Assembly: GCF_900048045.1 (NCBI RefSeq)
Contig: NZ_LN999831.1
Location: 62,001-126,000, forward strand
DNA from: Candidatus Mikella endobia
GTDB lineage: Bacteria; Pseudomonadota; Gammaproteobacteria; Enterobacterales; Enterobacteriaceae
DNA: 64,000 nucleotides
Direction: 5' to 3'
How positions within the stretch are numbered: position 1 is the first letter of the stretch; each line of letters begins with the position of its first letter. Under the pieces are notes generated by a model. It was not told the origin of the DNA. It did no database searches and saw nothing but the letters and a program-made list of their open reading frames with translations. The position numbers and the translations under genes are program-made. This document shows positions 10,986 through 21,668 of the stretch, one piece after another.

Positions 10986-12029
10986 ATCTATTCTATCTTT
11001 AAAAAAGAGAATTGTAGCTATTATATATATTTTTTAGTCTATTTATTTTTGTTGGTAACTTAATATTAAAAAATATTTACTTAAAATATAGTTTATAAAA
11101 TCGAGCTTATAGTATGGAATTATCAGATTTATAAAAAAATAACAATCATAAAAGCAAAATTAACTAGTATACTTGATATTGATAAGTTATTTCATAAAAT
11201 TTAATATAAAATATGCGTAATTATTTTAGGTATTAGTTACTTCTATACTTTACCAGAAATAGAACAGAGCGTAGTTCTCTGTTTATGTAAATTTTTTCCT
11301 ATACTAAACTGGAAACTTATAGATATTGTAATTGTTATTAATGTGGATCTGTACACTGACATTTGATTAGATGAGAATTTGATACGTGTTGAAATGAACG
11401 TCTCGTGTTTTTGATCTCCAAAATGATTAGAGAGCTTTAGCACTCTACGTGGTATGGTATATAGATAATTATTAAAGGTCGTACTGTGAGATATAAATTC
11501 TGTTAAAAGTAAATATTCAGCTCAATAATATTAGGATTACTCTTCTTGATGTTAATTTTTAGAATTTTATTCTTCAGAAAGAATTCAAGTTAGTTTTTTA
11601 CGATGCTATCGTAACGCAAGAAATAAAAAAATAATATTTTAAGCAAAAACGTATACTAATGAAGTATAACTAAATGCTAATTTCCAAGCATACCTTATTT
11701 AAGAAATATGTGCCTATAAAATTCGTACCATTTGAAAAGTATAAGGGAAAGTACAAAATTTTGCAAAAATATTGCTGGAATATAAAGAAGTACGAGAAAT
11801 TATACTAAAAATTTTTTAGATAAAAATTAAACTCTATAGCAAATATTAAGCTCTAATTATTTATGGTAAAGTAAATACAGAAAGTATAAAGCTATATGTT
11901 AAAATATGTAATATCCTGTATTCTATGGGTGCTTGTGCGCTCATGAAAATAGCTGCAAGAGTAAGAAGAATGTTATTCTTCTAAGTTTAGAAAGCAATTC
12001 TTTAAAATTAATGAATAAATTTGATATTG
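10986..12029. other. Decay zone where hflX-hflK-hflC-purA would lie
   Basis: E. coli has hflX, hflK, hflC, yjeT, purA, nsrR and rnr between hfq and rlmB. Here about 1 kb remains before the recognisable rnr remnant, with no usable frame and no fragment I could assign confidently. A stretch near 11.9-12.0 kb may be an upstream part of rnr, but the resemblance is too faint to call. The DNA looks like an advanced stage of erosion. Confidence 0.5.
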
Positions 12030-12700
12030 CTTGAGCTAATCAGTGCGCTACATCTGTCTATTTTCCTTCGCAAGTAATACCTTTCGCTATCTAATGGATT
12101 ATGTTCATTAAATACGCCAGTATACAGGTTATATGTATGTGTGATATGATCTGCTCAAGGAGATCTTTCTTCTTATAAATTTTATGAAGCTATGATGAAT
12201 TCCCATGCACGATTAACTTATCACCAAATATATTACTAAAATCAATGAAACAAGCAATTTATAATCCTGAAAATAGTGGTAATTTATGATTAGCGCTGCT
12301 GTTCATTTTATCTCTACTATTCATCGTTCTTCAAATATTATACTACACAGAGCTATCAAATATATTCTCTAAAAAATAACAACAACGTTTACTATACTAA
12401 AAAATATAGACTCAACAATGCTTAAGCTTAGACAGCAAGGTTCTATGACGAAGCTACCAGTAATATTATTAATTGGTTAAAATGCGACTTTATGCAAGAT
12501 CATATTAATGAAGTATTTAGTGGTAACGAATTTGATTGTACGCCTTAATGTCTAGTGTATATATTATCAAATGATTATTATTGATGGATCGGGTTTGGTA
12601 GGTAAATTCGTATGGATCTCGAGATGCTGTAAAAATTAGTGTGTGTAGGTAGTATATAGAACGATTAATTTCTAATAGAAGTAATCTTCTATAGAGCAAA
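12030..12700 (+). pseudogene. rnr: Ribonuclease R pseudogene
   Basis: Conceptual translation across several frames gives clear pieces of the RNase R catalytic and S1 regions in the right order. TSVYFPSQVIP lies near 12053-12085, LSNGLCSLN then SSYKFYEAMMNSHARLTY lie near 12090-12220, and MKQAIYNPEN near 12245-12275. LHRAIKYIL lies near 12342-12370, DEAT and then NWLKCDFM near 12448-12495. Frameshifts, in-frame stops and an internal deletion between the second and third pieces rule out a working enzyme. It sits directly upstream of rlmB, exactly where rnr lies in E. coli. RNase R degrades structured RNA and helps in trans-translation and rRNA quality control. Confidence 0.88.
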
Positions 12701-12927
12701 TATAATATATAACACACAGAAGAATAAGCATGATAGAATAATCAATTGGAAATTAATAAAAATTATTGAATGTTTAAAGCAACATTCAATTATATAATTT
12801 TATAATAAAATTTCGTTATAACAATAAAAAACCCAACATAGAAATGTTTTCTTTCCTATATGGAAACTTGGGAATAGATAATAAATCTATTAGAGAAAAT
12901 TAAATTCAAATATCTATAAAAATTTTT

Positions 12928-13668
12928 ATGATAAGAATTATTTACGGTATTCATACTATACAAGCTATCCTCAAACGGAATCCACAGCGTTTTCTAGATA
13001 TATATTTATTAAAAAATCATAAAAATCATCGATTACATCAGTTAATACAGCAATTAGATAAAAACGGTATTGTTATCAAGATAGCTAGTCGCCAATGGAT
13101 GGACAAAAAAACTGATGGTGCGGTACATCAAGGTATTATAGCACGTGTATATACTACTGAAATACAATTTCAAGAGAATGATCTTTTAGTTATATTAGCA
13201 CAACAAACTACTCCGTTGCTGCTTATTTTAGATGGAGTTATTGATCCGCATAATCTTGGGGCATGTCTACGCTGTGCTGATGCTGCAGGAGTACATGCTG
13301 TAATAGTACCCAAAAAACGTACAGCTCCGTTGAATGCTACTGCTCAAAAAGTAGCCAGCGGGGCTGCAGAAACTGTTCCCTTAATTCGAGTAACTAATCT
13401 GGCACGTACTTTACGTTTGCTAAAAATGCATAATCTATGGATCATTGGTACTGATAATGAAGTAGATCATGATCTATATCAGAGTAAATTAACTAAACCT
13501 TTAGCGCTGATTATGGGGGGAGAAAATAAAGGTATGCGTAGCCTAACTCGTAAATATTGTGATGAAATTATCAGTATACCCATGGCTGGTACTGTTTTTT
13601 CTCTCAATGTATCAGTTGCAGCTGGTATATGCTTATTTGAAGCTGTAAGGCAGCGAAATAGAAAATAA
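12928..13668 (+). CDS. rlmB: 23S rRNA 2'-O-ribose methyltransferase (Gm2251)
   Basis: This SPOUT-class enzyme methylates the ribose of G2251 in the peptidyl-transferase P loop of 23S rRNA. The protein has 246 residues (E. coli 243). The N-terminal RNA-binding domain begins [15 protein letters not shown]. The SpoU domain holds [15 protein letters not shown], the AdoMet-site loops IMGGENKGM and [23 protein letters not shown], and so forms the deep trefoil knot. The upstream partner rnr has decayed, so the promoter must lie within about 230 bases upstream. Confidence 0.95.
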   Translation: MIRIIYGIHTIQAILKRNPQRFLDIYLLKNHKNHRLHQLIQQLDKNGIVIKIASRQWMDKKTDGAVHQGIIARVYTTEIQFQENDLLVILAQQTTPLLLILDGVIDPHNLGACLRCADAAGVHAVIVPKKRTAPLNATAQKVASGAAETVPLIRVTNLARTLRLLKMHNLWIIGTDNEVDHDLYQSKLTKPLALIMGGENKGMRSLTRKYCDEIISIPMAGTVFSLNVSVAAGICLFEAVRQRNRK

Positions 13669-14069
13669 TTAATATTTATTATTAAATTTGCTAAATTAGT
13701 TAGCACCAAATTTAGTTAGTTAACTAACTAATAACATTTGTAATATTTTAAAAACTTTAAAAGTAACATGAATATTTTTAATTATCTTATTAAAAATTTT
13801 TCATTCTACTATTCAATATATTTGTAATCAGAACTTAGCATATAAAAAGTTAATCTACAGAATATACTCGACTCCAGTTACTTATTTATTAGATACTTCT
13901 AGTAAAGAAATATATTCACAGTTGCCAAAAAATATTTTTTTATAATTTTCATTAATATACAATGACATTAGCTAATAAATATTATTTTAACTTTACTTTA
14001 AGTAAATGATATTTTATCATATTTATTATTTAATAATTAAAATAATATCTTACCTATTGTAAGAATTAT
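13669..14069. other. Gap between rlmB and mnmA
   Basis: These 401 bases hold no gene-like frame. A perfect 20-base palindrome lies 44 bases after the rlmB stop and is listed separately. The right end must contain the mnmA promoter and leader. Confidence 0.45.
13712..13731. repeat. Perfect 20-base palindrome after rlmB
   Basis: The left half TTAGTTAGTT is followed directly by its reverse complement AACTAACTAA, with no spacer. The same TTAGTTAG unit occurs once more just upstream near 13695, giving a short direct repeat. No U tract follows, so it is not a standard terminator. It resembles other palindromes in this window at 21569, 25362 and 45459. Confidence 0.6.
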
Positions 14070-15173
14070 ATGTCAAATAAAAGTAAACAAAAAGTAATTG
14101 TAGGTTTATCCGGCGGAGTAGATTCTTCTGTTTCAGTTTGGTTATTACAACAACAAGGCTATCTGGTAGAAGGCCTATTTATGAAAAATTGGGAAGAAGA
14201 TGATAATGATAAATATTGTAATGTAGCAAATGATCTTATTGATACCCAGATTATCTGTGATAATTTAGGTATTATATTGCATACTGTAAATTTTGCTGCT
14301 GAATATTGGGATAAAGTTTTCTTGAAATTTATTTCCGAATATCAAAATTTCAGAACTCCTAATCCAGATATATTGTGTAATAAAGAAATTAAGTTTAAAA
14401 CATTTTTAGAATTTGCTACTGAAGATTTAGGAGCTGATTTCATTGCTACAGGCCATTATGTACGTCGATATGACGATCTCAATGGTAAAATAAAGCTACT
14501 TCGTGGTATAGATAAAAATAAAGACCAGAGTTATTTTTTATATACATTAAATTATACACAGCTTTCACGTTGTTTATTTCCTGTAGGAGAACTAGTAAAA
14601 CCAGAAGTACGGCGTCTCGCCTCTAAACTTCGTCTAGTAACAGCTACAAAAAAAGACTCTACTGGTATCTGTTTTATAGGAAAACGAAAATTTCGCCAGT
14701 TTTTAGAACGTTATTTACCACCAGTACCGCAGGGTGCTATTGTTTCTGTTGAAGGTCAACAAGTAGGTTATCATCAAGGTCTTATGTATTATACTCTAGG
14801 TCAGCGTAAAGGATTAGGCATTGGTGGAATAAATAAAGGCAATGAATCTCCATGGTATGTTGTGGATAAAGATATTAAAAATAATAAGCTTATTGTCGCT
14901 CAAGGACACCAGCATCCGAGACTAATGTCTACTAATTTTGTTACTAATCAGTTACATTGGGTAGATCAAAAACCGCTTACAGAAACACTTTATTGTACAG
15001 TTAAAACTCGTTATCGTCAACCGGATATCGATTGTATTATCAAACCTTTATCTAACTGTAGTTTACAAGTTATTTTAAAGCATCCAATAGCTGCTGTTAC
15101 TCCAGGTCAATCTGCTGTTTTTTATTTAGAAGAATGTTGTTTAGGTGGGGGTATAATTGAATCTTCTACTTAA
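14070..15173 (+). CDS. mnmA: tRNA-specific 2-thiouridylase
   Basis: MnmA activates and thiolates C2 of wobble U34 in the Glu, Gln and Lys tRNAs, using sulfur delivered by the Tus relay. The protein has 367 residues (E. coli 368). The PP-loop ATP-binding motif is SGGVDSS (14-20). The two catalytic cysteines lie in [12 protein letters not shown] (about 102) and [10 protein letters not shown] (about 199). The C-terminal beta-barrel ends in AVFYLEE, typical of the family. TusA, B, C and D are encoded at the right end of the window and MnmG at 19.5 kb, so the route to mnm5s2U looks largely intact. Confidence 0.96.
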   Translation: MSNKSKQKVIVGLSGGVDSSVSVWLLQQQGYLVEGLFMKNWEEDDNDKYCNVANDLIDTQIICDNLGIILHTVNFAAEYWDKVFLKFISEYQNFRTPNPDILCNKEIKFKTFLEFATEDLGADFIATGHYVRRYDDLNGKIKLLRGIDKNKDQSYFLYTLNYTQLSRCLFPVGELVKPEVRRLASKLRLVTATKKDSTGICFIGKRKFRQFLERYLPPVPQGAIVSVEGQQVGYHQGLMYYTLGQRKGLGIGGINKGNESPWYVVDKDIKNNKLIVAQGHQHPRLMSTNFVTNQLHWVDQKPLTETLYCTVKTRYRQPDIDCIIKPLSNCSLQVILKHPIAAVTPGQSAVFYLEECCLGGGIIESST

Positions 15174-15303
15174 TAAGTAAGAAAAATAATTAGTATTTAG
15201 TAATCAAAAATAATAACATTAATTCATAACACTTATAAAAGTACCTTAAAAATAAGGATTATAGTACTAGCAGTGAGTAAGTATTTGTTAATAGATAATA
15301 TCC

Positions 15304-17355
15304 ATGAATACTGATAACATTTTCAATGTAAATCAATTGCATGAAGGTCAACTAATAGTGCATATGGAACACGGAGTAGGTCGCTATGATGGGATGACTA
15401 TAATTGAAACTAGGGGTATTAAAGCAGAATATGTGATTCTAACATATGCTGATAATGATAAACTTTACGTTCCAGTATATTCATTACATCTTATTAGCAA
15501 CTATGATGGTTGTATTGATAATGTGCCATTGCATAAACTAGGTAGCGATGTTTGGAAACGAGTACGAAAAAAAGCAGTTGATAAAGTACGAGATGTAGCA
15601 TCAGAGCTTCTTGATATTTATGCTCAACGTACTATTAAAAATGGTTTTTCTTTTTCTTATAATAAAAAAAAATATCAATTATTCTGCAAACAATTTCCAT
15701 TTGAACTTACTAGTGATCAATGTAAAGTTATTAATGAAGTTTTGAGTGATATGTGTAAACCTATTGCCATGGATCGTTTAATTTGTGGTGATGTTGGCTT
15801 TGGTAAAACCGAGATAGCAATGCGCGCTGCATTTTTAGCCATTGAAAATCACAAACAAGTTGCTGTATTAGTACCTACTACGCTGCTAGCACAACAACAT
15901 TTTGACAATTTTATAGAAAGATTTGCAAATTTTCCAGTACATATTGAAATGATTTCTCGTTTTCGCAGCACCAAAAATAGAAATCAAGTATTAGATCATA
16001 CAGCTCAAGGTAAAGTAAATATTTTAATTGGTACCCATATACTACTACAAAATAAAGTAAAATGGCATAATTTAGGATTACTCATTCTTGATGAAGAACA
16101 TCGATTTGGAGTACTTCATAAAGAGCACATAAAATCAATTTATTCTAATATTGATATTTTAACTTTAACAGCTACTCCTATTCCTCGCACATTAAATATG
16201 GCTATGAGCGGCATACGCAATTTATCTATTATATCTAAACCTCCAGCAAAGAGATTAAGGATTAAAACTTTTTTATGTGAATATAATGCGCTATTAGTAC
16301 GTAAAGCTATTCTACGAGAAGTGCAGCGTGGAGGACAAGTTTATTATCTATATAATAATGTAAAAAATATTGAAAAAACTGCTAGAAGATTAGCAAATTT
16401 GGTTCCAGAAGCACGTATTAATATTGGTCATGGCAAACTTAAAGATCGAGATTTAGAAAAAGTGATGAATGATTTTTATCATCAGCGTTTTAATGTACTA
16501 GTATGTACTACTATTATAGAAACAGGTATTCATATAGCTAACGCTAATACAATTATTATAGAACAAGCGAATCAATTCGGATTAGCACAACTTCATCAAT
16601 TGCGTGGCCGTGTGGGTCGTTCGCATCATCAAGCATACGCTTATTTGTTAACCTCGTCACCTAAAGAACTACTAAGCAATGATATACATAAGCGTCTTGA
16701 AGCAATATCTTCACTAGAAGAATTAGGGGCTGGATTTACGTTAGCAAAGCATGATTTAGAAATTAGAGGTTCCGGAGAACTATTAGGATCAAATCAAAGT
16801 GGACAAATGAAAACTATAGGTTTCACTTTATATACTAAGCTTTTAAAAAATGCTATAGAAGCTATTAAGTATGGAAGTGAACTTTCTCTTGAAAAGATTA
16901 CTTCTATTACCGATATTGAGTTACATCTTCCAGCTATCTTACCAGAAGAGTATATTCCTGATGTTAATACTCGTTTATCTTTCTATAAACGTCTTGCTAG
17001 TGTTGAAAATTATTGTGAAATAGAAATTTTAAAAAAAGAACTTATTAGCCGTTTTGGTGTCATGCCTAATGAAGCACATTATTTACTAATGATAACAGTT
17101 ATTAGACAACGTGCTCAAAATTTAGGTATACAACGTATTGAGGGTAGTAATAAAGGAGGAGCTATAAATTTTAGTAATAATCATTATATTGATCATACCT
17201 ATATTATTAACCTTCTGAAACAAGAACCTAAAATTTATCGTTTCGATGGTCAAAATAAGTTAAAATTTATATGTGATTTGTCTAACTTTAGAACAAGATT
17301 ACAATATATAGCTGATCTATTAGAAAAATTTCAACAGCATACAATAAAGAATTAA
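15304..17355 (+). CDS. mfd: Transcription-repair coupling factor lacking its N-terminal third
   Basis: This is a 683-residue form of Mfd (E. coli 1148). It begins at the RNA-polymerase-interacting CarD-like domain (EGQLIVHMEHGVGRYDGM, 14-31). It then keeps the RecG-like translocase with Walker A GDVGFGKT (162-169), the DEEH box, TATPIPRTL and QLRGRVGRS, and a C-terminal domain. The roughly 470 residues that form the UvrB-like and UvrA-binding domains are absent, and only 130 bases separate the ATG from mnmA, so no hidden exon-like piece remains. It could still bind and push stalled RNA polymerase but should not recruit UvrA. Shortened Mfd proteins also occur in Buchnera. Confidence 0.93.
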   Translation: MNTDNIFNVNQLHEGQLIVHMEHGVGRYDGMTIIETRGIKAEYVILTYADNDKLYVPVYSLHLISNYDGCIDNVPLHKLGSDVWKRVRKKAVDKVRDVASELLDIYAQRTIKNGFSFSYNKKKYQLFCKQFPFELTSDQCKVINEVLSDMCKPIAMDRLICGDVGFGKTEIAMRAAFLAIENHKQVAVLVPTTLLAQQHFDNFIERFANFPVHIEMISRFRSTKNRNQVLDHTAQGKVNILIGTHILLQNKVKWHNLGLLILDEEHRFGVLHKEHIKSIYSNIDILTLTATPIPRTLNMAMSGIRNLSIISKPPAKRLRIKTFLCEYNALLVRKAILREVQRGGQVYYLYNNVKNIEKTARRLANLVPEARINIGHGKLKDRDLEKVMNDFYHQRFNVLVCTTIIETGIHIANANTIIIEQANQFGLAQLHQLRGRVGRSHHQAYAYLLTSSPKELLSNDIHKRLEAISSLEELGAGFTLAKHDLEIRGSGELLGSNQSGQMKTIGFTLYTKLLKNAIEAIKYGSELSLEKITSITDIELHLPAILPEEYIPDVNTRLSFYKRLASVENYCEIEILKKELISRFGVMPNEAHYLLMITVIRQRAQNLGIQRIEGSNKGGAINFSNNHYIDHTYIINLLKQEPKIYRFDGQNKLKFICDLSNFRTRLQYIADLLEKFQQHTIKN

Positions 17356-17594
17356 AAGTAACAGATAAATGTATATTTAATAAGAATCTATTTCTATAGA
17401 TAAAAGTAAATTTCTAGGGTTCTGACAAAAGTATCTTTTGTATACAGTATTTCAGAATTTAATATTTAATAGAATTGTTAGAATTATTTTTCATAACGTA
17501 AACATGCATGCTATATTTAATATTATTAATTGTTCTCTTATTTTTATATATAACTTGTTGAAAATTCTTTTTTAAGATATTATATAAAATAAAT

Positions 17595-18422
17595 TCACTT
17601 AATTTCAAATTTATTATTTGATTTAGTATCAAGGTTAAGGTAAAATTGCATATCTAAATGAAATAAACGACAAAAATTATTAGTAGTAATTGTAGCTAAA
17701 TTTATTAATGAAATGCCTTTTATTTTAGCTATACATTCTGCTATATTAAACACATAAGCTGGCTGATTTTCTTTACCACGATAAGGTACTGGTGTTAAAT
17801 ATGGGGAATCTGTTTCTAATAATAATTTATCTATAGGTACATAACGTACAGTTTCGCGCAATGCTTCAGCATTTCTGAATGTAACTATTCCAGAAAAAGA
17901 AATATAAAAACCTATATCCAATAATTTTTTAGCTGTTTTGCAATCTGCATTAAAACAATGAAGTACACCTCCACATTCACTAACTTTTTCATTACATAGA
18001 ATAGCAATAATATCTTCTGTAGCGCAGCGGTTATGTACAATAACTGGCTTATTTAATATTCGTCCCAAACGAATGTGTTCTTGAAAAACCTCTTGTTGCT
18101 GCGCTTTATTATTCTGTTGGTAATAGTAATCTAAACCTGTTTCACCTAACGCTATTACGCTTTTATCTGAAGCTAATCGATACATTTCTGCAAAATTATA
18201 AGGTTCATTGATATTTAATGGATGAATTCCGCAAGAAAATAACACATCATTGCGACAACCTATCATGGATTTCATCTCATAAAATTTTGATATAGTCGTA
18301 CATACCGCTAGAATCAATTTCACATCATGCAATCGTGCTTTGTTGACTACATCAGCTATATTACTGTGTAATGTTTTATAATTTAATTGATCAAGATGAC
18401 AATGAGAATCTATTAAAAACAT
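17595..18422 (-). CDS. ycfH: TatD-family metal-dependent hydrolase (YcfH)
   Basis: The protein has 275 residues (E. coli YcfH 265) of the TatD/amidohydrolase barrel type. Metal-binding signatures are visible: DSHCHLD at the N terminus, ALGETGLDYYY in the middle, PVIVHNR, LHCFN and ETDSPYLTPVPYRGK near the end. Members are Mg-dependent deoxyribonucleases or hydrolases with poorly defined cellular roles. The gene follows holB by 29 bases, as in E. coli, and is probably cotranscribed with it. The last 15 or so residues form an Asn/Lys-rich tail not typical of the family. Confidence 0.92.
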   Translation of the reverse strand: MFLIDSHCHLDQLNYKTLHSNIADVVNKARLHDVKLILAVCTTISKFYEMKSMIGCRNDVLFSCGIHPLNINEPYNFAEMYRLASDKSVIALGETGLDYYYQQNNKAQQQEVFQEHIRLGRILNKPVIVHNRCATEDIIAILCNEKVSECGGVLHCFNADCKTAKKLLDIGFYISFSGIVTFRNAEALRETVRYVPIDKLLLETDSPYLTPVPYRGKENQPAYVFNIAECIAKIKGISLINLATITTNNFCRLFHLDMQFYLNLDTKSNNKFEIK

Positions 18423-18451
18423 AATTTAACTCTTTAAAATTAATTTTTAGC

Positions 18452-19453
18452 TTAAAATGAATAATTATAATTGTCTATAATACCATGTTCCCAATTAAGC
18501 AAGTAATTAGTTAGCAATATTTCTCGATTAATACCACTTATTTCTTGCAATTGACGTATACAATATAATCCCTGTTGCCACTGTGAGTGCAATACAAGAA
18601 TTGAATATCGTTCTGTTAGTGATTTTACTAAGAATGTATTATCGTAATTAACTAAAAATTCTTTTTCGCCTCCATTATATGGCCATTTTAATGCATCACT
18701 TAAAAAACTAAGCAACCAATATAACGGTTCGTTATCCTCTTTATTTAAAGAGGGCAATAGTAATAAGAATTCATTTTTAGTATAAGCTTTTTGTAATGCG
18801 GTACATAAAGTTAACCTTTCTTGCCATCTTTTAGGTTGTAATAATGCTTCTGCTGCAAGTATAGCACCGTGACATAATCGCAGCGCAGTATGGACAGAAA
18901 TAAGATCATCATAACCAGCTTGCTTTAACCAATAGAGACCGATCATTTCTTCTGGAGCTCTTAGCGACCAAAATAAACATCTGCTTTTAAGTGTTGGTAA
19001 TAACCGTAATATTTGTTGGCATCCTAGTAAAAAATAAGTATCTTCTGGGGGCTCTTCAATAGTTTTTAATAATGTAGTAGCTGCTGATATAGTTAAAAAA
19101 TCGCTATTTGGTATCCATACTATTTTAAATCCTCCCTGATGAGCATATTCATATACTCGGTCAATAATAGTATTAATACTGTTTATTCCTATTATTTTAC
19201 TATCTTTTTCTATTTCAATTTGATAAAAATCAGGATGATTTCCTGATTTCATCAGTTTGCAGCTGGGGCAAATACCACAGCTTTTAATATCATTCGGATG
19301 CTGACACATAATCCAGCGAATAATGGCATAACATAATGATAACTCTCCATTACCTTGCTGACTATGAAGTAACAAAGCATGATGTCGACGATTTTTCTGA
19401 TAACAATTTATAATCTGTCTATAGGGTAAATTTAACCATGGATACCATTTCAT
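18452..19453 (-). CDS. holB: DNA polymerase III delta-prime subunit
   Basis: This is the stator of the clamp-loader complex that opens the DnaN ring. The protein has 333 residues (E. coli 334) and starts MKWYPWLNLPYRQI. The zinc module has Cys50, Cys59, Cys62 and Cys65, and the AAA+ sensor region reads TLLKTIEEPPEDTYFLL. As in E. coli, the Walker A position is degenerate (HSQQGNGE), in line with the subunit's lack of ATPase activity. The C terminus INREILLTNYLL matches the collar domain. It leads a holB-ycfH pair. Confidence 0.94.
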   Translation of the reverse strand: MKWYPWLNLPYRQIINCYQKNRRHHALLLHSQQGNGELSLCYAIIRWIMCQHPNDIKSCGICPSCKLMKSGNHPDFYQIEIEKDSKIIGINSINTIIDRVYEYAHQGGFKIVWIPNSDFLTISAATTLLKTIEEPPEDTYFLLGCQQILRLLPTLKSRCLFWSLRAPEEMIGLYWLKQAGYDDLISVHTALRLCHGAILAAEALLQPKRWQERLTLCTALQKAYTKNEFLLLLPSLNKEDNEPLYWLLSFLSDALKWPYNGGEKEFLVNYDNTFLVKSLTERYSILVLHSQWQQGLYCIRQLQEISGINREILLTNYLLNWEHGIIDNYNYSF

Positions 19454-19532
19454 TAGTTTCTGTGTAAATTATTAATGATTGCGAGTAATTATAAATTCCA
19501 TAAAAATATTACTGAATTTAAATAATTCTACT

Positions 19533-21437
19533 TTATTCAAATAAATTATTTTGATGAATAAAACCTTGTTTTTTTAACCATATCAATAATATTGATATAG
19601 ATGCCGATGTAATACCTGAAATACGTGAAGCTTGACCGATAGAGCTGGGTTTATGATCATTTAGTTTATCTATTGCTTCGTTAGAAAGTCCCGAAATAAC
19701 GCGGAAATTTATATTTTGAGGAATTAAAAGATTTTCATTACGTATTTTACGTAAAATATCATCTTGTTGACGAGCTATATATCCTTGATATTTTATTTGA
19801 ATTTCAATTTGTTCTGCAATTTTGTTATCTGTTACAGGAGGACTAAACCAATCTAAATGTGTAAGATTACAATAATTTATCTCTGGTCTACGGAGAAGTT
19901 CTTCTCCATTAGATTCACGTATCAATGGTGATTTAAGCAATAAATTAAGCTTCTCTATTCCTTTGCTATAAGGATTAATCCATATATTACGTAAACGTTG
20001 CCGTTCTTGTTCAAGAATTTCTTGCTTAACACAAAAACTAGCCCAACGCACATCATCTACCATTTTTAATTTACGTCCAATTTCTGTAAGACGAATATCA
20101 GCGTTATCTTCCCTCAATAAGAGTCTATATTCAGCACGCGATGTAAACATCCTATAGGGTTCTTTAGTGCCCAAAGTGCATAAATCATCCACTAATACAC
20201 CTAAATATGCTTGATCTCGTCGTGGTGACCATTCTTCTTTATCTGTAACTAAACGTGCTGCATTTAATCCCGCAAGCATACCTTGAGCTGCTGCTTCTTC
20301 ATATCCTGTAGTACCATTGATTTGACCAGCTAAAAATAATCTTTCTATTAGTTTACTTTCTAACGTTAATTTTAAATCTCTTGGATCAAAAAAATCATAT
20401 TCAATAGCATATCCGGGACGGATAATATATGCTTTTTCTAAACCTCGTATAGAATTTACAATTTTTAATTGTACATCAAATGGTAAACTTGTAGATATGC
20501 CATTAGGATAAATTTCTGTACTAGTAAGTCCTTCTGGTTCTAGAAAAATTTGATGAGCATTACGCTCTGCAAAGCGTATAATTTTATCTTCAATAGAAGG
20601 ACAATAACGCGGTCCTACAGAATTAATAATCCCAGTATACATAGGACTATGATTTAAATTATTACGAATAATATCATGAGTATTTTCGTTAGTATAAGTA
20701 ATATAACAAGGAATCTGTTGCGGATGTTTGTTAGCTGATCCTAAAAAAGAAAAAAAAGGTAAAGGCTGATCTCCATGTTGTACTGTAAGCTGTGAAAAAT
20801 TAATACTACGAGCATCTATGCGTGGTGGAGTGCCTGTTTTCAAACGATTTACTCGTAACGGAAGTTTACGTAGATTTGATGATAAAGAAATAGATTGGAG
20901 ATCCTCTCCCGCTCTGCCACCACTGTAATTATTCATTCCAATATGAATTTTTCCATTAAGGAATGTACCTACTGTTAGTACAACAGCATGTGCCATTAAT
21001 TTTATTTTTGTTTGCGTTACTACACCAATAATTCTATTAACATTGATCAGAAGATCTTCTACAGATTGTTGGAATATAGTTAAATTAGGTTGTTTTTCTA
21101 AAGCGCATCGTATAGCTTGACGGTACAGAATTCGATCTGCTTGAGCTCTAGTAGCTCTAACAGCAGGTCCTTTACTAGAATTTAAGATTCTGAATTGAAT
21201 CCCTGCCTGATCGATTGCTTGTGCCATTAAACCACCCATAGCATCAATCTCTTTAACTAGATGTCCTTTTCCAATACCACCTATCGACGGATTACAGGAC
21301 ATTTGTCCTAAAGTATCAATATTTTGCGTTAATAATAAAGTTTTGCATCCTATCCTTGCAGAAGCCATTGCTGCTTCAGTACCTGCATGACCACCACCAA
21401 TAACGATTACGTCAAATTTATCAGGATAACAAAACAT
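19533..21437 (-). CDS. mnmG: tRNA uridine-5-carboxymethylaminomethyl modification enzyme MnmG
   Basis: With MnmE, this FAD enzyme builds the cmnm5 group on C5 of wobble U34. The protein has 634 residues (E. coli 629). The dinucleotide-binding motif is [15 protein letters not shown]. The conserved cysteine block is [18 protein letters not shown], and [13 protein letters not shown] and [15 protein letters not shown] mark the FAD and C-terminal tRNA-binding parts. I chose the ATG at 21435-21437, which aligns with the family start; a TTG two codons earlier is in frame. In E. coli mnmG lies near oriC, but not here. MnmE is not in the window. Confidence 0.95.
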   Translation of the reverse strand: MFCYPDKFDVIVIGGGHAGTEAAMASARIGCKTLLLTQNIDTLGQMSCNPSIGGIGKGHLVKEIDAMGGLMAQAIDQAGIQFRILNSSKGPAVRATRAQADRILYRQAIRCALEKQPNLTIFQQSVEDLLINVNRIIGVVTQTKIKLMAHAVVLTVGTFLNGKIHIGMNNYSGGRAGEDLQSISLSSNLRKLPLRVNRLKTGTPPRIDARSINFSQLTVQHGDQPLPFFSFLGSANKHPQQIPCYITYTNENTHDIIRNNLNHSPMYTGIINSVGPRYCPSIEDKIIRFAERNAHQIFLEPEGLTSTEIYPNGISTSLPFDVQLKIVNSIRGLEKAYIIRPGYAIEYDFFDPRDLKLTLESKLIERLFLAGQINGTTGYEEAAAQGMLAGLNAARLVTDKEEWSPRRDQAYLGVLVDDLCTLGTKEPYRMFTSRAEYRLLLREDNADIRLTEIGRKLKMVDDVRWASFCVKQEILEQERQRLRNIWINPYSKGIEKLNLLLKSPLIRESNGEELLRRPEINYCNLTHLDWFSPPVTDNKIAEQIEIQIKYQGYIARQQDDILRKIRNENLLIPQNINFRVISGLSNEAIDKLNDHKPSSIGQASRISGITSASISILLIWLKKQGFIHQNNLFE

Positions 21438-21568
21438 AATCAAAATACCTCAATTTTAAAATAATAACGTCATTTGAAAAAAAATTCTTTTAATTTTTAT
21501 ATTTAAGAATAATCCAATACTAGAAAAAATGCTAATAATTAATTTTTAATAGAGAAAAATATTCTTTA

Positions 21569-21599
21569 ATTAGTTAATTTTAACTTAAAATTAACTAAT
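21569..21599. repeat. Near-perfect palindrome, 15-bp arms with a one-base centre
   Basis: The left arm ATTAGTTAATTTTAA (21569-21583) and right arm TTAAAATTAACTAAT (21585-21599) are exact reverse complements around a single C. It lies 70 bases beyond the rluC stop, between rluC and mnmG. A smaller inverted repeat (TTCTTCT/AGAAGAA, 21626-21641) lies closer to rluC. Neither has a U tract in the direction of rluC transcription. Confidence 0.65.
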
Positions 21600-21668
21600 C
21601 TATAAAATAGAATAATACAGTGCTCTTCTTCTAAAGAAGAAAATGAAAAATTTAAGTTTATCTAATAA

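Noticed and set aside
11243-11443. A 66-codon minus-strand frame in the hfq-rlmB gap
   Set aside because: No recognisable family, no clear ribosome-binding site, and it stands in decaying DNA where frames of this size are expected by chance.
12517-12717. A 66-codon minus-strand frame upstream of rlmB
   Set aside because: It is antisense to the end of the rnr pseudogene and resembles nothing known.
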